From positions 1-63,486 of the forward strand of contig JBCCGK010000074.1 of assembly GCA_039029315.1 (NCBI GenBank): DNA of 63,486 nt, in the 5' to 3' direction. This DNA is from JBCCCJ01 sp039029315 (GTDB lineage Bacteria; Bacteroidota; Bacteroidia; J057). Positions 44,755 through 54,455 of the stretch are shown piece after piece. Under the pieces are notes generated by a model. It made no database searches. It saw nothing but the letters and a program-made list of their open reading frames with translations, and had not been told where the DNA came from. Each line of letters opens with the position of its first letter. The first letter of the stretch is position 1. A program made the position numbers and the translations under genes.

Positions 44755-46236
44755 ATGGACGGTGCAGCTCTGTTTTATTATGGTGTTTTTTTCCTCATCT
44801 ATGGAGGATTCACAGTAGGATTGTACAAACTATTTGAGAAAGCAGGAATTGAAGCCTGGAAAGCATTGATTCCCGTATATAGTTCTGTCTTGTGGGCCAA
44901 GCTGATTGGAAAACCCATCTGGTGGGTTGTCCTTCTATTCATTCCATTGGCTCAGGTATTGGTCCTGGTAGCGATGGTGATCGAACTGGCAAAAGCCTAT
45001 GGCAAATACAAACTCAAGCATCATGCTGCGGCTTTATTTATCCCCTTCTACTTTTTTCCTAAAATAGGATTTGATGCCGATGTCAAATATCTGGGACCTC
45101 CGGATCAGCATAAGAACCTCCCCAAAAAATCCAGTATGCGGGAGTGGGGAGATGCCATTCTGTTTGCAGGTGTAGCAGCCCTGATTATCCGGACGGTGTT
45201 CATTGAGGCATTTATGATCCCTACCAGTTCAATGGAACGGACACTCATGGCAGGCGATTTTCTGTTTGTGAGCAAGTTTCATTATGGATCAAGAATGCCG
45301 ATGGTCCCTCTTTCCGTTCCATTTTTTCATAACAAAATCTCAGTTCGCGGGGCGACCATGAAGTCCTATCTGGATTTTCTGCAACTCCCTTACTTTCGGT
45401 TTCCGGGCGTAACCAAGATATCCAGAAACGATATTGTGGTCTTTAACTATCCGGCTCATGATATCGATGATCTGGGGGATGGGGTCGGAAAGGTCAAACC
45501 CATCTCCATGAAGGAGAACTACATCAAGCGTTGTGTGGCTATGCCTGGAGACAAGCTTGAAATCAAAAATCAGCAAATCTATATCAATGATCAGCTTGGA
45601 TGGAATCCTGCTGAGATGCAATACAAATATCAGGTAGAGACTGATGGAACTGGATTTTCTCCCCGGAAACTCAACCAGTTGGGATTCCGAAACAAAGGAA
45701 ACGCAAACCTTAACTGGGTTCAGGTAAAAAGTAAAATCTTTTACTTTTTCATGCCGGATTCAATTGCTCAGATTATCAAGAGCTTTGACAATGTTGTGAA
45801 GGTCGATACCATGACGCGTTTGGCTGATACTTTTCAACCTGAGATCTATCCCTCTTACAACAATCCCAAAGGAGAACTCTTCTTTCACAACATCCATAAC
45901 TATGGCCCCATCACCTTGCCCAAAGCAGGGATGACCGTCGATCTTACCCCTAAAAATATCTCCTTGTATTTTCGCCCAATTTCTGCTTATGAAGGGCATG
46001 AAGTTGAGATGAAAGGAGACAAAATCACAATTGATGGACAAGAAGCCAGTTCATATACCTTCAAATATGACTACTACTTCATGATGGGAGACAATCGGGA
46101 CAATTCTGAAGACAGTCGGTTTTGGGGATTTGTGCCTGAAACCCACATTGTCGGAAAACCGCTATTTGTCTTTTTCTCCTATGAAAGTGATTTCGGAATC
46201 CGTTGGAACCGAATTGGAACAAAATACGTGCATTGA
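44755..46236 (+). CDS. lepB: Signal peptidase I with an N-terminal membrane domain
   Basis: Protein of 493 residues that removes signal peptides from exported proteins at the inner membrane. Residues about 1-105 form an extra domain of several helices (FLIYGGFTVGLYKLFEKAGIEAWKALIPVYS), as in DUF5684-type proteins. The S26 part follows: an anchor helix about 132-152, the nucleophile S159 in IPTSSMERTL, the general base K258 in NYIKRCVAMPGD, and MMGDNRDNSEDSRFWGFVP near the end. The long insert between boxes (about 275-420) is usual in Bacteroidota. It stands alone with its own promoter box. The next gene begins 49 bases downstream. Confidence 0.92.
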   Translation: MDGAALFYYGVFFLIYGGFTVGLYKLFEKAGIEAWKALIPVYSSVLWAKLIGKPIWWVVLLFIPLAQVLVLVAMVIELAKAYGKYKLKHHAAALFIPFYFFPKIGFDADVKYLGPPDQHKNLPKKSSMREWGDAILFAGVAALIIRTVFIEAFMIPTSSMERTLMAGDFLFVSKFHYGSRMPMVPLSVPFFHNKISVRGATMKSYLDFLQLPYFRFPGVTKISRNDIVVFNYPAHDIDDLGDGVGKVKPISMKENYIKRCVAMPGDKLEIKNQQIYINDQLGWNPAEMQYKYQVETDGTGFSPRKLNQLGFRNKGNANLNWVQVKSKIFYFFMPDSIAQIIKSFDNVVKVDTMTRLADTFQPEIYPSYNNPKGELFFHNIHNYGPITLPKAGMTVDLTPKNISLYFRPISAYEGHEVEMKGDKITIDGQEASSYTFKYDYYFMMGDNRDNSEDSRFWGFVPETHIVGKPLFVFFSYESDFGIRWNRIGTKYVH

Positions 46237-46285
46237 TCTTGAATAGATGCAGATCTTTCTGTGAAAAAAAACGTATTTTTAGGGT

Positions 46286-47680
46286 ATGAACATGAATGGT
46301 CTTCGATTTACACTGTTGGGATTTCCTGTCGAAATCAAACCAACCTTTTTGATATTGACTGTATTATTGTACAGTTGGCAGGGGACATTTGAAGGAGCGC
46401 TTGAGTTGACAGTATGGGCGTTCATTGCCTTGCTCGCACATGAAATCGGGCATGCACTTGCCTTTCGGCGATTCGGCATTCCTGCACGAGTAGAACTGTA
46501 TATGCTGGGAGGCCTGGCCATTCCTATGGGAGGCGGTCGTCTGAGTAATGGCCAACAGATTTGGGTATCATTTTCCGGGCCGCTGGGAAGCTTCGCGATT
46601 GGAGGCGTATTCTTCTTGATCGCCTATCTTCTGGGGGGACTTCCTGCCTTGACAATGCCCGGTTCTCAACTCTTGTTCTGGGCACTCTGGTTTAGTTTTG
46701 GGTGGGGAATTATCAATCTAATTCCGATTTATCCATTGGATGGGGGGCAGATTCTTCAGGCTGTTTTGTCTTATAAAAGAGATTGGGATGCTGTCAAAAT
46801 TTCCGCCTACATCAGCATAGGGATTTGTGGATTATTGTTGTTGTACGTACTGATGAACTTTTCCTTGTGGAATCTGATTCTGGTGGTTATGCTTCTGTTC
46901 ACTAATATTCGACGATTGCAGGGAGGAAGTGCCTTGGGAGGAGGAGGATTAGGAAACTATTACAATTATACGCCTGCTCCCAAAGGCAGTAGCCAGCCCA
47001 AAGCATCAATCGATCGATTGACACGTAAGCTGGATATGGGATTTTATGAAGAAGCGCTGGAGGGGGCTCTGGAAGTTCTCCAAAAGACGAGGCGTGGGAA
47101 CAAAAGGCTAGAAGCTTTGCGTATTGCTGCGACAGTATACTATAAAAAAGGCCAGTTGGATGATGCCACAGAATTTGCCGAACAATATCCCGCCTATGAG
47201 GAACAAGTCCCTGAACTCAAAGTCGCGCTCCTCCGATATCAAGGCAAGACGGATGAAGCGGCTGAATATGCCCGAAAGACCTATCAGCAACATCCCAGTG
47301 CAGGTCTGGGAGAAGCGTATGTGAAATTGTTGGCGCATCGACATCAGCATCAGGAGCTGAATGACTTTATGTTGGATGCCAAAGCACACAGCTTTCATGA
47401 CAGAATTGCAGAGGCTGCGGCTGATGCGCTATTTGATGCCAAGGATTTTGCCGTATGCCGGGTATATGCCGAACCATTGTTTGAACGCACGGCTACTGGC
47501 AGGCATGCGTATCAGGTAGCCAGTGCCTATGCGCTGGAATCTCAACACGAACAAGCTATACAGTGGCTGGTCAAGGCCAAAGATGCTGGTCTGGATGTCA
47601 GAAGAAGATTGCGTTATGACAGGAATTTTGATGACCTCCGTGGATTAGTAGGATTTAAGGATCTGATGCGTTTTCGATGA
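46286..47680 (+). CDS. M50 site-2 protease with C-terminal TPR-like repeats
   Basis: Protein of 464 residues. The membrane half (about 1-210) holds the zinc motif HEIGH (H52, E53, H56) and the third ligand D152 in NLIPIYPLDGGQ, as in SpoIVFB/Rv-type intramembrane proteases. The soluble half (about 235-460) is helical with tetratricopeptide-like repeats (ALEGALEVLQKTRRGNKRLEALRIAATVYYKKGQLDDA). Such proteases cut membrane-bound regulators; the TPR half may bind substrate or partner. A second ATG is in frame two codons on. It is on the same strand as lepB, 49 bases away. Confidence 0.88.
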   Translation: MNMNGLRFTLLGFPVEIKPTFLILTVLLYSWQGTFEGALELTVWAFIALLAHEIGHALAFRRFGIPARVELYMLGGLAIPMGGGRLSNGQQIWVSFSGPLGSFAIGGVFFLIAYLLGGLPALTMPGSQLLFWALWFSFGWGIINLIPIYPLDGGQILQAVLSYKRDWDAVKISAYISIGICGLLLLYVLMNFSLWNLILVVMLLFTNIRRLQGGSALGGGGLGNYYNYTPAPKGSSQPKASIDRLTRKLDMGFYEEALEGALEVLQKTRRGNKRLEALRIAATVYYKKGQLDDATEFAEQYPAYEEQVPELKVALLRYQGKTDEAAEYARKTYQQHPSAGLGEAYVKLLAHRHQHQELNDFMLDAKAHSFHDRIAEAAADALFDAKDFAVCRVYAEPLFERTATGRHAYQVASAYALESQHEQAIQWLVKAKDAGLDVRRRLRYDRNFDDLRGLVGFKDLMRFR

Positions 47681-47924
47681 CCATTTACTCAAGATCCTAT
47701 ACCGCTTACTTGCCAGAGAGGCTCGCATATGGATTCCCGATTGTACCCGGATCTTTTGTGGGCTATTTTTGAATAAGAGCGATGTCCATAATAGTTCTGA
47801 GATATTTTTATACTCTGTATTAGGACCATCCCTACACACAATCCTTCGAGAATAAACACGAATACGCCTTTCAGCTCATGATCTGTTGACAGATTGATGA
47901 GCTTTTTTGTATGTTCGGATGTCT

Positions 47925-48725
47925 ATGAATACTGCACCTATTGGGATGTTTGACTCTGGTCTTGGAGGACTTTCTGTTTGGCAAAAAGTACGAGAACTAT
48001 TGCCAAAAGAATCGCTGATCTATTTCGCAGATTCAGCCAATTGTCCATATGGCCCTCGAACAAGAGAAGAGATTATTCATCTGTGCGAATCCATCGTAGA
48101 GGTCTTGCTAGATCGGTCTTGCAAGTTGATTTTGGTCGCCTGTAATACCGCTACAGCCTCAGCCATTCAACATCTCCGCCAGCGCTATCCTGTTCCTTTT
48201 GTCGGGATGGAACCTGCGATCAAGCCCGCAGTCCAACAGACAAGAAGCCGAAAAATTGGTGTACTGGCGACCGAAGGCACATTCAGAGGAAAACATTTCC
48301 TCGATACCCGAAAACGGTTTGCAGAAGGAATCGATGTGTATGTTCAGGTGGGAGAAGGTCTGGTTGAGATTGTAGAAAAGGGAAAGATGGACAGCGACGA
48401 AGCCAGACAATTGCTCCAACAGTATGTTCTGCCTATGCTTGAGCAGGGCGTCGATCAAATTGTTCTGGGATGTACCCATTATCCTTTTTTGCGCAGAATG
48501 ATCGAGGAGATCGTTGGAGAGGGAGTTGCAGTCATCGATCCGGCCCCCGCAGTAGCCCGACAAGTCAAGACACAGTTGGAAGCGCGAGATTTGCTCTCGC
48601 CATCAGAAGCGCACCCTGTCTATGAATGCCTTACTACAGGAAATCCTGATGGATTGCAACACATGATCCAACGCATTCTTCCTGAATCAGAAGCTTCCCG
48701 GATCGAACTCAGACAGGTTTCCTGA
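47925..48725 (+). CDS. murI: Glutamate racemase
   Basis: Protein of 266 residues that converts L- to D-glutamate for peptidoglycan. The catalytic cysteines are C73 in LVACNTATA and C183 in VLGCTHYPFL, both in standard context, with IGMFDSGLGGLSV at the N-terminus. In-frame TTG 47907 and ATG 47919 precede; the ATG at 47925 matches the family start best. It stands 244 bases after the M50 gene and is convergent with a small membrane-protein gene, with only three bases between the stops. The 47681-47924 gap has no gene. Confidence 0.93.
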   Translation: MNTAPIGMFDSGLGGLSVWQKVRELLPKESLIYFADSANCPYGPRTREEIIHLCESIVEVLLDRSCKLILVACNTATASAIQHLRQRYPVPFVGMEPAIKPAVQQTRSRKIGVLATEGTFRGKHFLDTRKRFAEGIDVYVQVGEGLVEIVEKGKMDSDEARQLLQQYVLPMLEQGVDQIVLGCTHYPFLRRMIEEIVGEGVAVIDPAPAVARQVKTQLEARDLLSPSEAHPVYECLTTGNPDGLQHMIQRILPESEASRIELRQVS

Positions 48726-48728
48726 TCC

Positions 48729-48935
48729 CTATTCTTGTGAGCTTTTTCCCTCCTTGCGATGCTGAATGATCTGAATGGCGAGTGTCGCTACAGCCATGCC
48801 CAGCGCAAAGACGATCAGGCCTCCGGGCATATGTACATCCTCCCAGGCATTGGTAGCGGTGCCAGTAGCCAGACAAACGATGATGGCCGAAACGGATGGC
48901 ATGAATTTGTTGAGAGATTGTTTGGAGATTTGCAT
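48729..48935 (-). CDS. Small membrane protein, unknown
   Basis: Protein of 68 residues with two hydrophobic helices (PSVSAIIVCLATGTATNAW and GLIVFALGMAVATLAIQII) and a charged tail (QHRKEGKSSQE). The open frame extends to 49022, but the part upstream of this start looks random. Its position tail to tail with murI and its composition suggest a real small protein. No family recognised. Confidence 0.5.
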   Translation of the reverse strand: MQISKQSLNKFMPSVSAIIVCLATGTATNAWEDVHMPGGLIVFALGMAVATLAIQIIQHRKEGKSSQE

Positions 48936-49436
48936 ATGGGAGTCAAATATGAAATGAAAAATTCTAGGAAGCAAAGATGCAAGACTATTTATGACTCTGA
49001 TCTGCTGCATTTGCGTTGGCATTTTTTTTTCGGGGAAATCTTCAATGGAAGAGTATATTCCTCAAATTGGTAGTGATTCAACTGTAATGCTAATCTTCCG
49101 ACAGAATATTTGTAGAGATGATCGGCAGACCATCTCTCGCTTTGCCTATTGTGGATGGGAAGGCATCCGCTTCGATAACCTCCCACCTAGCAATGGTCTA
49201 CCGATCATTGCTACGTACCGATGACAGCCTTTCATGTATTGCACTACCCTCAAAATTTGCCACCTATGCCTGAATTTTTCTGTCGAAATTTATGGATTTC
49301 TTTGTCCGCCTTTTTTTGTGAAATTGAGATACGGGTCAACCCTATATTCTGGCTGACAGGCTGTTTTGATGGTCTAGCCACAAATGCTTACTGACTATGC
49401 TGATCTCTTGTGTAGTCGCATTCCTTCCTATTCTCC
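48936..49436. other. Structured intergenic region
   Basis: About 500 bases without a supported gene. AGAGATG (49114-49120) pairs with CATCTCT (49131-49137), and the 14 bases at 49119-49132 recur inverted at 49194-49207 with one mismatch (TGATCGGCAGACCA / TGGTCTACCGATCA). These could fold as alternative hairpins. No promoter box is clear. It could hold an RNA leader, but this is unproven. Confidence 0.35.
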
Positions 49437-49922
49437 ATGAAGACCTGTTGTCGTATGAGAAGTATATGTTTGTTAATCTTTATGATTTGCCGGGCCTCCC
49501 TTGCCGGTCATGCTCCCGCCGCAGAAGAATTGTTTTCCCAGCCTTCCCACCAGCCATTTCAGGAAGAGGAAGTCAGTGGCAAATATATCAATTGGGACTA
49601 TATATTTGGGCCCGTCTTGCTATTAAAGCGAAAAGCCCAACATTGGTTGTTGATTTGCCTGGGAATAGTAGGCCTGACAAGTCCATTTTTTCTCTTGTCG
49701 GAATACCAGAATAATAGCTTGAGAAGCAAGTTTGCTGCTGCCTTGTTGGTCTTTGCAGTCGGATGTGTGGTTGTGGTCTGGATTCTGATTGTGGTCCCAC
49801 TGGTCTGGATGTACAGATTGTTGGAACAGGTTCTATGGCGACGCCTGTTGCGCAACAAGATCAAAACCTTTCTGCGCCATCGATTTTGGAAACGACGACT
49901 CAAAAAGTGTTATGTTGGCTGA
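49437..49922 (+). CDS. Uncharacterised membrane protein
   Basis: Protein of 161 residues. It has an N-terminal signal-like helix (SICLLIFMICRASLAG), an acidic loop (EELFSQPSHQPFQEEEVSGKYINWDYIFG), two membrane helices (about 69-88, 100-125), and a strongly basic C-terminus (RRLLRNKIKTFLRHRFWKRRLKK). Start could also be the Met at 49455. The layout suggests an inner-membrane protein with a basic cytoplasmic tail. Family unknown. It is convergent with porW. Confidence 0.55.
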   Translation: MKTCCRMRSICLLIFMICRASLAGHAPAAEELFSQPSHQPFQEEEVSGKYINWDYIFGPVLLLKRKAQHWLLICLGIVGLTSPFFLLSEYQNNSLRSKFAAALLVFAVGCVVVVWILIVVPLVWMYRLLEQVLWRRLLRNKIKTFLRHRFWKRRLKKCYVG

Positions 49923-49982
49923 ACACTATCCTCATGACCTGTAAGGATAAAGCACATGTGCCAGAAGGAGATGATTCCCCCT

Positions 49983-52661
49983 CTACTTATTGAGTACGCT
50001 CTCGAAGAAGGCGATATAGTCCTCCATGCGCTTTTGGCCGTAGGCAACCTTGAAATTAGAATGAGAAATATAGAAGATCTTTTCCTCCTCTGACATGATC
50101 ACCTCCTTTGAAGCAGGAGAGCCAGCAAAGGCATCCATATATGCTTTGGCATCTTCCACACTGGTAAAGTGGCTGATGTAGGGAAGCAAGTGGGTTTGCT
50201 GATACATAAAGGTGAACACCTTCAGCTTTTTCTGCTTGGTATAGGATTTATTGAAATTAGAGATCTTGGAGTTGGCATCATTCTTCGAAATCTTGGTCTT
50301 GTCGACATACATGATCACAAAGATCTTATCACTTGCCTTTGGTTGCTCGCTGAATCCCTTGAAGCGGGGGTCATTCTTGTCGACTTCTTCCGCAGCTGCC
50401 CCGGCCGCGCCTTTGGGACTAGCTGTTGGAATGCCATTTTTGAGAAAATCCAGTGTTTTCTGGGCCTTGGGAGTTACATCATGAGAGGGATAGGTGCTCA
50501 CCACATGAGTGAGAATTCGTTCCAAACTATCGCGTTCGCCGATATAGCCATAGGACATGCCCCTGATGTATTGAAGTTGGGCCATATCCAGATCTGGATT
50601 TTCCCCAAAATCTGCCTGCGCCAACAAAAATTCACTGAACCCTACTGAAGATTCATACATCTGATTGACATAGGCATTGAGCAATCCGTCATAGGCAAAT
50701 CGGAATTCTTCTTCGCTCTTCTTGAGTTCATTGGGATCTCGTCCCTGAATCAAGTAGGCATAGACACTATTGGGATGATTGTCGAGGATATAATTTTCAT
50801 GAACCCGAGAGGCATTGTTGTGCTTTTCCCGGTACAACTGATACAGTGCGTATCGGGTCTGAAGATTGTAGTCGCCATCTCTGAATCGATCGATTAGGCC
50901 TTCAAAGGTTTCAATGGCAGAATCAGGTTCATTCAATTTCTGGCTATATACCTGTCCCAGTTTGTACATCGCTTCTTCTATTTTTTTCGTTACCTCTACG
51001 ATTTCTTCATCAGTTTTGGGGATATCCTTATAGTACTGGTATCGGTCCTTCCCTACTGCCTGAAACAGGGTACTATCTACTACTTCAGGTTCAGCTTGCG
51101 CCTGATTATCATTGCCGTTTCCGAATGCAAGAGAAGAAGTCTTTTTGCTTCGGCGCCAATTGTCTTCATTTCGTCTTTGTCCCCATCGCTGCTGGAATTC
51201 CAGTTTGCCATTCGAGATCGTACTTGGATTGTCGAAGTACCACATGGCTCCCTGATTTCGGCGATTATTGTTCCTGTTGACATTTTGCAGCTGGGGATTA
51301 TAGAACGGATCATTCAAGTTGTTGCTATTCATCTGTTCTAGCAATCGCCTGGCTTCTTCCTCCTTTCTTTTTTTGTCTTCTTCAACCAGCTTGTCGATCA
51401 ATGCCTCCAGTTCTTTTTCGGGAAGAGCAGCCAGAGTCAGCATACTGTCCTGATAGTGAATGGTATTTTTCTGGGTAATGTATTCTTTCAGAGTCGCAGC
51501 GAGGGTGGTGATTTCTTTGTATTCAGGAGATTGTGGACTAATAGTAGTGGCTGCACTATCATAATAGGTTTGAGCCAAGTCGTAGTCTTGCTCCTCATAG
51601 AAGTAGATTTGTCCAATTTTATAGTAGGACAGCGCCTTTTGTCTGTCATTGCTTACATTCACCCGGATGGATTCTTTCAGGTATTCGATTCCTTTTTCCT
51701 GATGTTCTTGCTTGAGTTCCAGTAATGCAAATTCATAATAAATTTGATCCCGATATTCCAGATTCTTTTCATCCTTGAGAAGGGAAGTCAGATATTTATA
51801 CACTTCAGAATCTTCATTGAGCCCATCCTGGAATTCTACATATAATCGGGCGACACGGATTTTGGCTTTGAAGGCGAGTTCATAATCTCCACTGTATTTT
51901 TCGACCAGATTGTATTGTTCCAAAGAGCGGGCAAAATCTTTGTTTTGTGCATATAGTTGTCCCAGCAAAAAGTGAGTTTTGGCAATGCGCTGTCGCCCCT
52001 TCATATAGGGGATATTTTCGTTCAGTACCTCAATGGCCTCTTGATATTTCTCATCCTCTATAGCAAGTCTGGTTCGGAACAGGGCAATTTCCGCTGACAA
52101 TTCTTCATCGAAATAGAAAGTGTCATTCTCGACAATCATCTCCTGGAACACACTCCTGGCCTGTTCCCCATTTTCCATCAGATAATGTGATTCTGCAATT
52201 CGAAACCAAACTTCAGGCACGAGATCCGATTCCGGGAATTCTTCCAGAACATAATTGAAATTCTTGAGAGCAAGCGTATAATTCTGCCGGTAGAGCCAAC
52301 ATTTTCCGGTCAACAAGCGACAATTGTCTACATAATTTCCGTTTGGATGCTTGAACAATACTGCATCATTCTTTTTGGTGATGGTCTCAAAATCACTGTC
52401 ATAGCTCTTGATTTCTTCTTCTGTCCCATAGTACACCACTTCGATGAATCCTTCATCCTTGAATTCATAGGCGTCCTCCAACCGATTGATTGTTTCCTTA
52501 AATAGATAATTGGCATTATAATAGCCATTGAAGTAAGAAGTGGTGGTGTGATAGGCTCGGGCGGGGAGCGTATCTTTTTCCTTACTACATGAAAGGAGGG
52601 TGAGGAGAGCAATAATTCCTAAAAAATGTATACATTTGTGGTTACTGGGGTGCATCATCAT
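49983..52661 (-). CDS. porW: T9SS periplasmic TPR lipoprotein PorW/SprE
   Basis: Lipoprotein of 892 residues: lipobox LLTLLSC (about 20-25) followed by SKEKDTLPARAYHTTTSYFNGYYNANYLFKE, the N-terminal pattern of SprE/PorW. Many tetratricopeptide-like helices follow (about 110-400 and 570-720), with a low-complexity Asn/Arg/Gln-rich stretch at about 455-520. The C-terminal domain includes IFVIMYVDKTKISKNDANSKISNFN. SprE/PorW is needed for type IX secretion and gliding in related bacteria, linking outer-membrane and ring components. It supports a working T9SS, which the sorting-domain protein at 30821 would use. Confidence 0.88.
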   Translation of the reverse strand: MMMHPSNHKCIHFLGIIALLTLLSCSKEKDTLPARAYHTTTSYFNGYYNANYLFKETINRLEDAYEFKDEGFIEVVYYGTEEEIKSYDSDFETITKKNDAVLFKHPNGNYVDNCRLLTGKCWLYRQNYTLALKNFNYVLEEFPESDLVPEVWFRIAESHYLMENGEQARSVFQEMIVENDTFYFDEELSAEIALFRTRLAIEDEKYQEAIEVLNENIPYMKGRQRIAKTHFLLGQLYAQNKDFARSLEQYNLVEKYSGDYELAFKAKIRVARLYVEFQDGLNEDSEVYKYLTSLLKDEKNLEYRDQIYYEFALLELKQEHQEKGIEYLKESIRVNVSNDRQKALSYYKIGQIYFYEEQDYDLAQTYYDSAATTISPQSPEYKEITTLAATLKEYITQKNTIHYQDSMLTLAALPEKELEALIDKLVEEDKKRKEEEARRLLEQMNSNNLNDPFYNPQLQNVNRNNNRRNQGAMWYFDNPSTISNGKLEFQQRWGQRRNEDNWRRSKKTSSLAFGNGNDNQAQAEPEVVDSTLFQAVGKDRYQYYKDIPKTDEEIVEVTKKIEEAMYKLGQVYSQKLNEPDSAIETFEGLIDRFRDGDYNLQTRYALYQLYREKHNNASRVHENYILDNHPNSVYAYLIQGRDPNELKKSEEEFRFAYDGLLNAYVNQMYESSVGFSEFLLAQADFGENPDLDMAQLQYIRGMSYGYIGERDSLERILTHVVSTYPSHDVTPKAQKTLDFLKNGIPTASPKGAAGAAAEEVDKNDPRFKGFSEQPKASDKIFVIMYVDKTKISKNDANSKISNFNKSYTKQKKLKVFTFMYQQTHLLPYISHFTSVEDAKAYMDAFAGSPASKEVIMSEEEKIFYISHSNFKVAYGQKRMEDYIAFFESVLNK

Positions 52662-52748
52662 AATTCATGTGGTTTCAGGTACAGTTGAGTCCTGAGGATA
52701 GTTCTTCAGGCAAATATATCTAATTCCCGCAGCAAGTCTAAAAACAAT

Positions 52749-53687
52749 ATGTTGCGAAAACTATACAGGAGAATTCAGGCCAGATTGATCAAGAAATATC
52801 GTGTGGAATTGATCGACGATATTACCTTGTCTCAGTCCAGGCAATTTTTGGTTAAACCTATAACGGTATTTGTGATAGGGTCGTTGCTGCTGATCGGGAT
52901 TGTGGTAGGCACCGCTGCCTTGGTGATTTATACCCCCAATTTTCACGTGTTGATTCCTGGCTATATCAATCCTGAAGAAGCCAAGCAAAAGGAAGCCATC
53001 ATGGCAGCCAAAATCGCCAGAATGGATGAAGAAACCAGAAGATTTGAGGCTTATATTTCCAGTTTGAAGCGTGTAGCAGGTGTGGGCAATGATTCAGTTC
53101 CTGTGTTTAGTCAGGAAAGACTGGACTCACTCAGAAAGATAGAAGAGCAAGTCAGTCCCCCTCAGGAAGAAGAGCCTAATCCTGCCGAACAGATTGCCGC
53201 TTCTACCCCTGCGCCAACACAGCAAAAAGAGACACTTACTACGACAACTCAAAAAATAGTATATCTCCCTGAAGAGAGAATTAAAGCCATGAAACTGGTG
53301 GATAAGCCACTGTTACTCAATTTATTTCCTCCTCTTATTGGAGAAATTAGAAAAGCTTTTGACATAAGCGGTCAACATTATGGCGTGGATATTGTAGCGG
53401 AAGAGAATAGCTTGATAAAATCCATCGCCGAAGGCTTTGTTATCCTATCAGAATATTCAGATGAAAATGGATGGGTGATTGGGGTGGCAAGCAAAGAAGG
53501 CGTTGTCGCTTTTTATAAACACAACAGTAGTCTGCTGAAAAAATCAGGAGATTATGTTCGAGCGGGTGAACCAATAGCCAAAATTGGGAATACGGGGGAA
53601 AATTCTACTGGACCTCACCTTCACTTTGAATTATGGCAAAACGGAGAACTCCTGAACCCAGTTAATTATATCAGATTCAATCAATAA
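52749..53687 (+). CDS. M23 peptidoglycan endopeptidase
   Basis: Protein of 312 residues: a membrane helix at about 36-60, a coiled-coil/acid linker with Pro-Glu-Glu repeats (about 75-170), and an M23 domain (about 200-308) with HYGVDI (H, D) and HLHFE (HxH), the zinc site. Such membrane-anchored LytM enzymes cut peptide cross-links. Its stop is 13 bases before the bactofilin ATG. M23-bactofilin pairs shape cells in several bacteria (known from Helicobacter and Caulobacter). It is divergent from porW. Confidence 0.9.
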   Translation: MLRKLYRRIQARLIKKYRVELIDDITLSQSRQFLVKPITVFVIGSLLLIGIVVGTAALVIYTPNFHVLIPGYINPEEAKQKEAIMAAKIARMDEETRRFEAYISSLKRVAGVGNDSVPVFSQERLDSLRKIEEQVSPPQEEEPNPAEQIAASTPAPTQQKETLTTTTQKIVYLPEERIKAMKLVDKPLLLNLFPPLIGEIRKAFDISGQHYGVDIVAEENSLIKSIAEGFVILSEYSDENGWVIGVASKEGVVAFYKHNSSLLKKSGDYVRAGEPIAKIGNTGENSTGPHLHFELWQNGELLNPVNYIRFNQ

Positions 53688-53700
53688 CTAGCCAAATAGC

Positions 53701-54201
53701 ATGTTCGGAAACAAAAACGAGAACAATCGTCCAAAAGTTACCTCTAGCTCTACATCCAAAGGGGAAGTCCGCCGTAACGTTATTTCTGAAGGAACTGTGG
53801 TTGTCGGAAACATCAATGCTGAAGGAGACCTCCGGGTTGAGGGGAAAGTCATCGGAACATTGGTGTGCAATTCTAAGCTGATCATTAGTGGTGCAGGATA
53901 TATTGAGGGGAATGTTGATGCGCGGGTTGCCACAGTAGAAGGTGAAATCAAGGGAAATGTTGTTACCCGGGAACTTCTGACCATTGACAAAACCGGAAAA
54001 ATTTTCGGTGATATCTTCACACAGAAGCTGGTTGTCCAAATGGGAGCCATCTTTACCGGAAGTAGCAAAATGGCGGAAGCTGCGAAAGACATGCTGACCA
54101 AACAACCACAGCGCGCCAAGGATTTACTCCAAAAATCCAGCGCTCGTCAGGTAAATGTTTCTCAGAAACCTCAAGACAAAAAAATTGGGAAAGCCAGCTA
54201 A
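53701..54201 (+). CDS. Bactofilin
   Basis: Polymer-forming cytoskeletal protein of 166 residues. A short flexible N-terminus leads to the bactofilin beta-helix (about 30-125) with repeated Gly/Val periods (GTVVVGNINAEGDLRVEGKVIGTLVCNSKLIISGAGYIEGNV). It is followed by a basic tail. It assembles without nucleotides. Linked to the M23 peptidase upstream (13 bases), it probably positions wall cutting. It ends beside a small hairpin and 32 bases before atpZ, the usual Bacteroidota neighbourhood. Confidence 0.93.
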   Translation: MFGNKNENNRPKVTSSSTSKGEVRRNVISEGTVVVGNINAEGDLRVEGKVIGTLVCNSKLIISGAGYIEGNVDARVATVEGEIKGNVVTRELLTIDKTGKIFGDIFTQKLVVQMGAIFTGSSKMAEAAKDMLTKQPQRAKDLLQKSSARQVNVSQKPQDKKIGKAS

Positions 54202-54219
54202 AGATGAAGTATCTTTAGC
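54197..54219. terminator. Short hairpin between bactofilin and atpZ
   Basis: GCTAAAGAT (54197-54205) pairs perfectly with ATCTTTAGC (54211-54219) around five bases, overlapping the bactofilin stop. The following sequence is only T-rich, not a T-run, so it may be a weak terminator or an RNA-stability element at the boundary with the ATP synthase genes. Confidence 0.4.
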
Positions 54220-54233
54220 GAGACTTCTTTCCT

Positions 54234-54455
54234 ATGAAATCTCAAAAAAAACGTCCCCTTCCGGACTATTTACGGTATACAGGCCTGGGTTTTGAATTCC
54301 TGGCCTGTATTCTTTTATTTGTAGGAGCTGGATACGCACTGGACAACTGGCTAGAAACCGAAAAACCCTGGTTTATGTTGGTCTTCTCTCTGCTCGGTTC
54401 AGCGGCCGCCATCTATCTGGTAGTACGAAAATTTTTACCCCCCAACAAAAGATGA
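54234..54455 (+). CDS. atpZ: AtpZ/AtpI-type ATP synthase accessory protein
   Basis: Protein of 73 residues with two membrane helices (about 16-36, 45-65) joined by a short charged loop (DNWLETEKPWF), the AtpZ pattern. AtpZ-type proteins take part in assembly of the F0 ring or in cation entry. It normally lies directly before an AtpI-like gene and atpB. Here about 3.4 kb of inserted material separates it from them. It is 32 bases after bactofilin. Confidence 0.85.
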   Translation: MKSQKKRPLPDYLRYTGLGFEFLACILLFVGAGYALDNWLETEKPWFMLVFSLLGSAAAIYLVVRKFLPPNKR

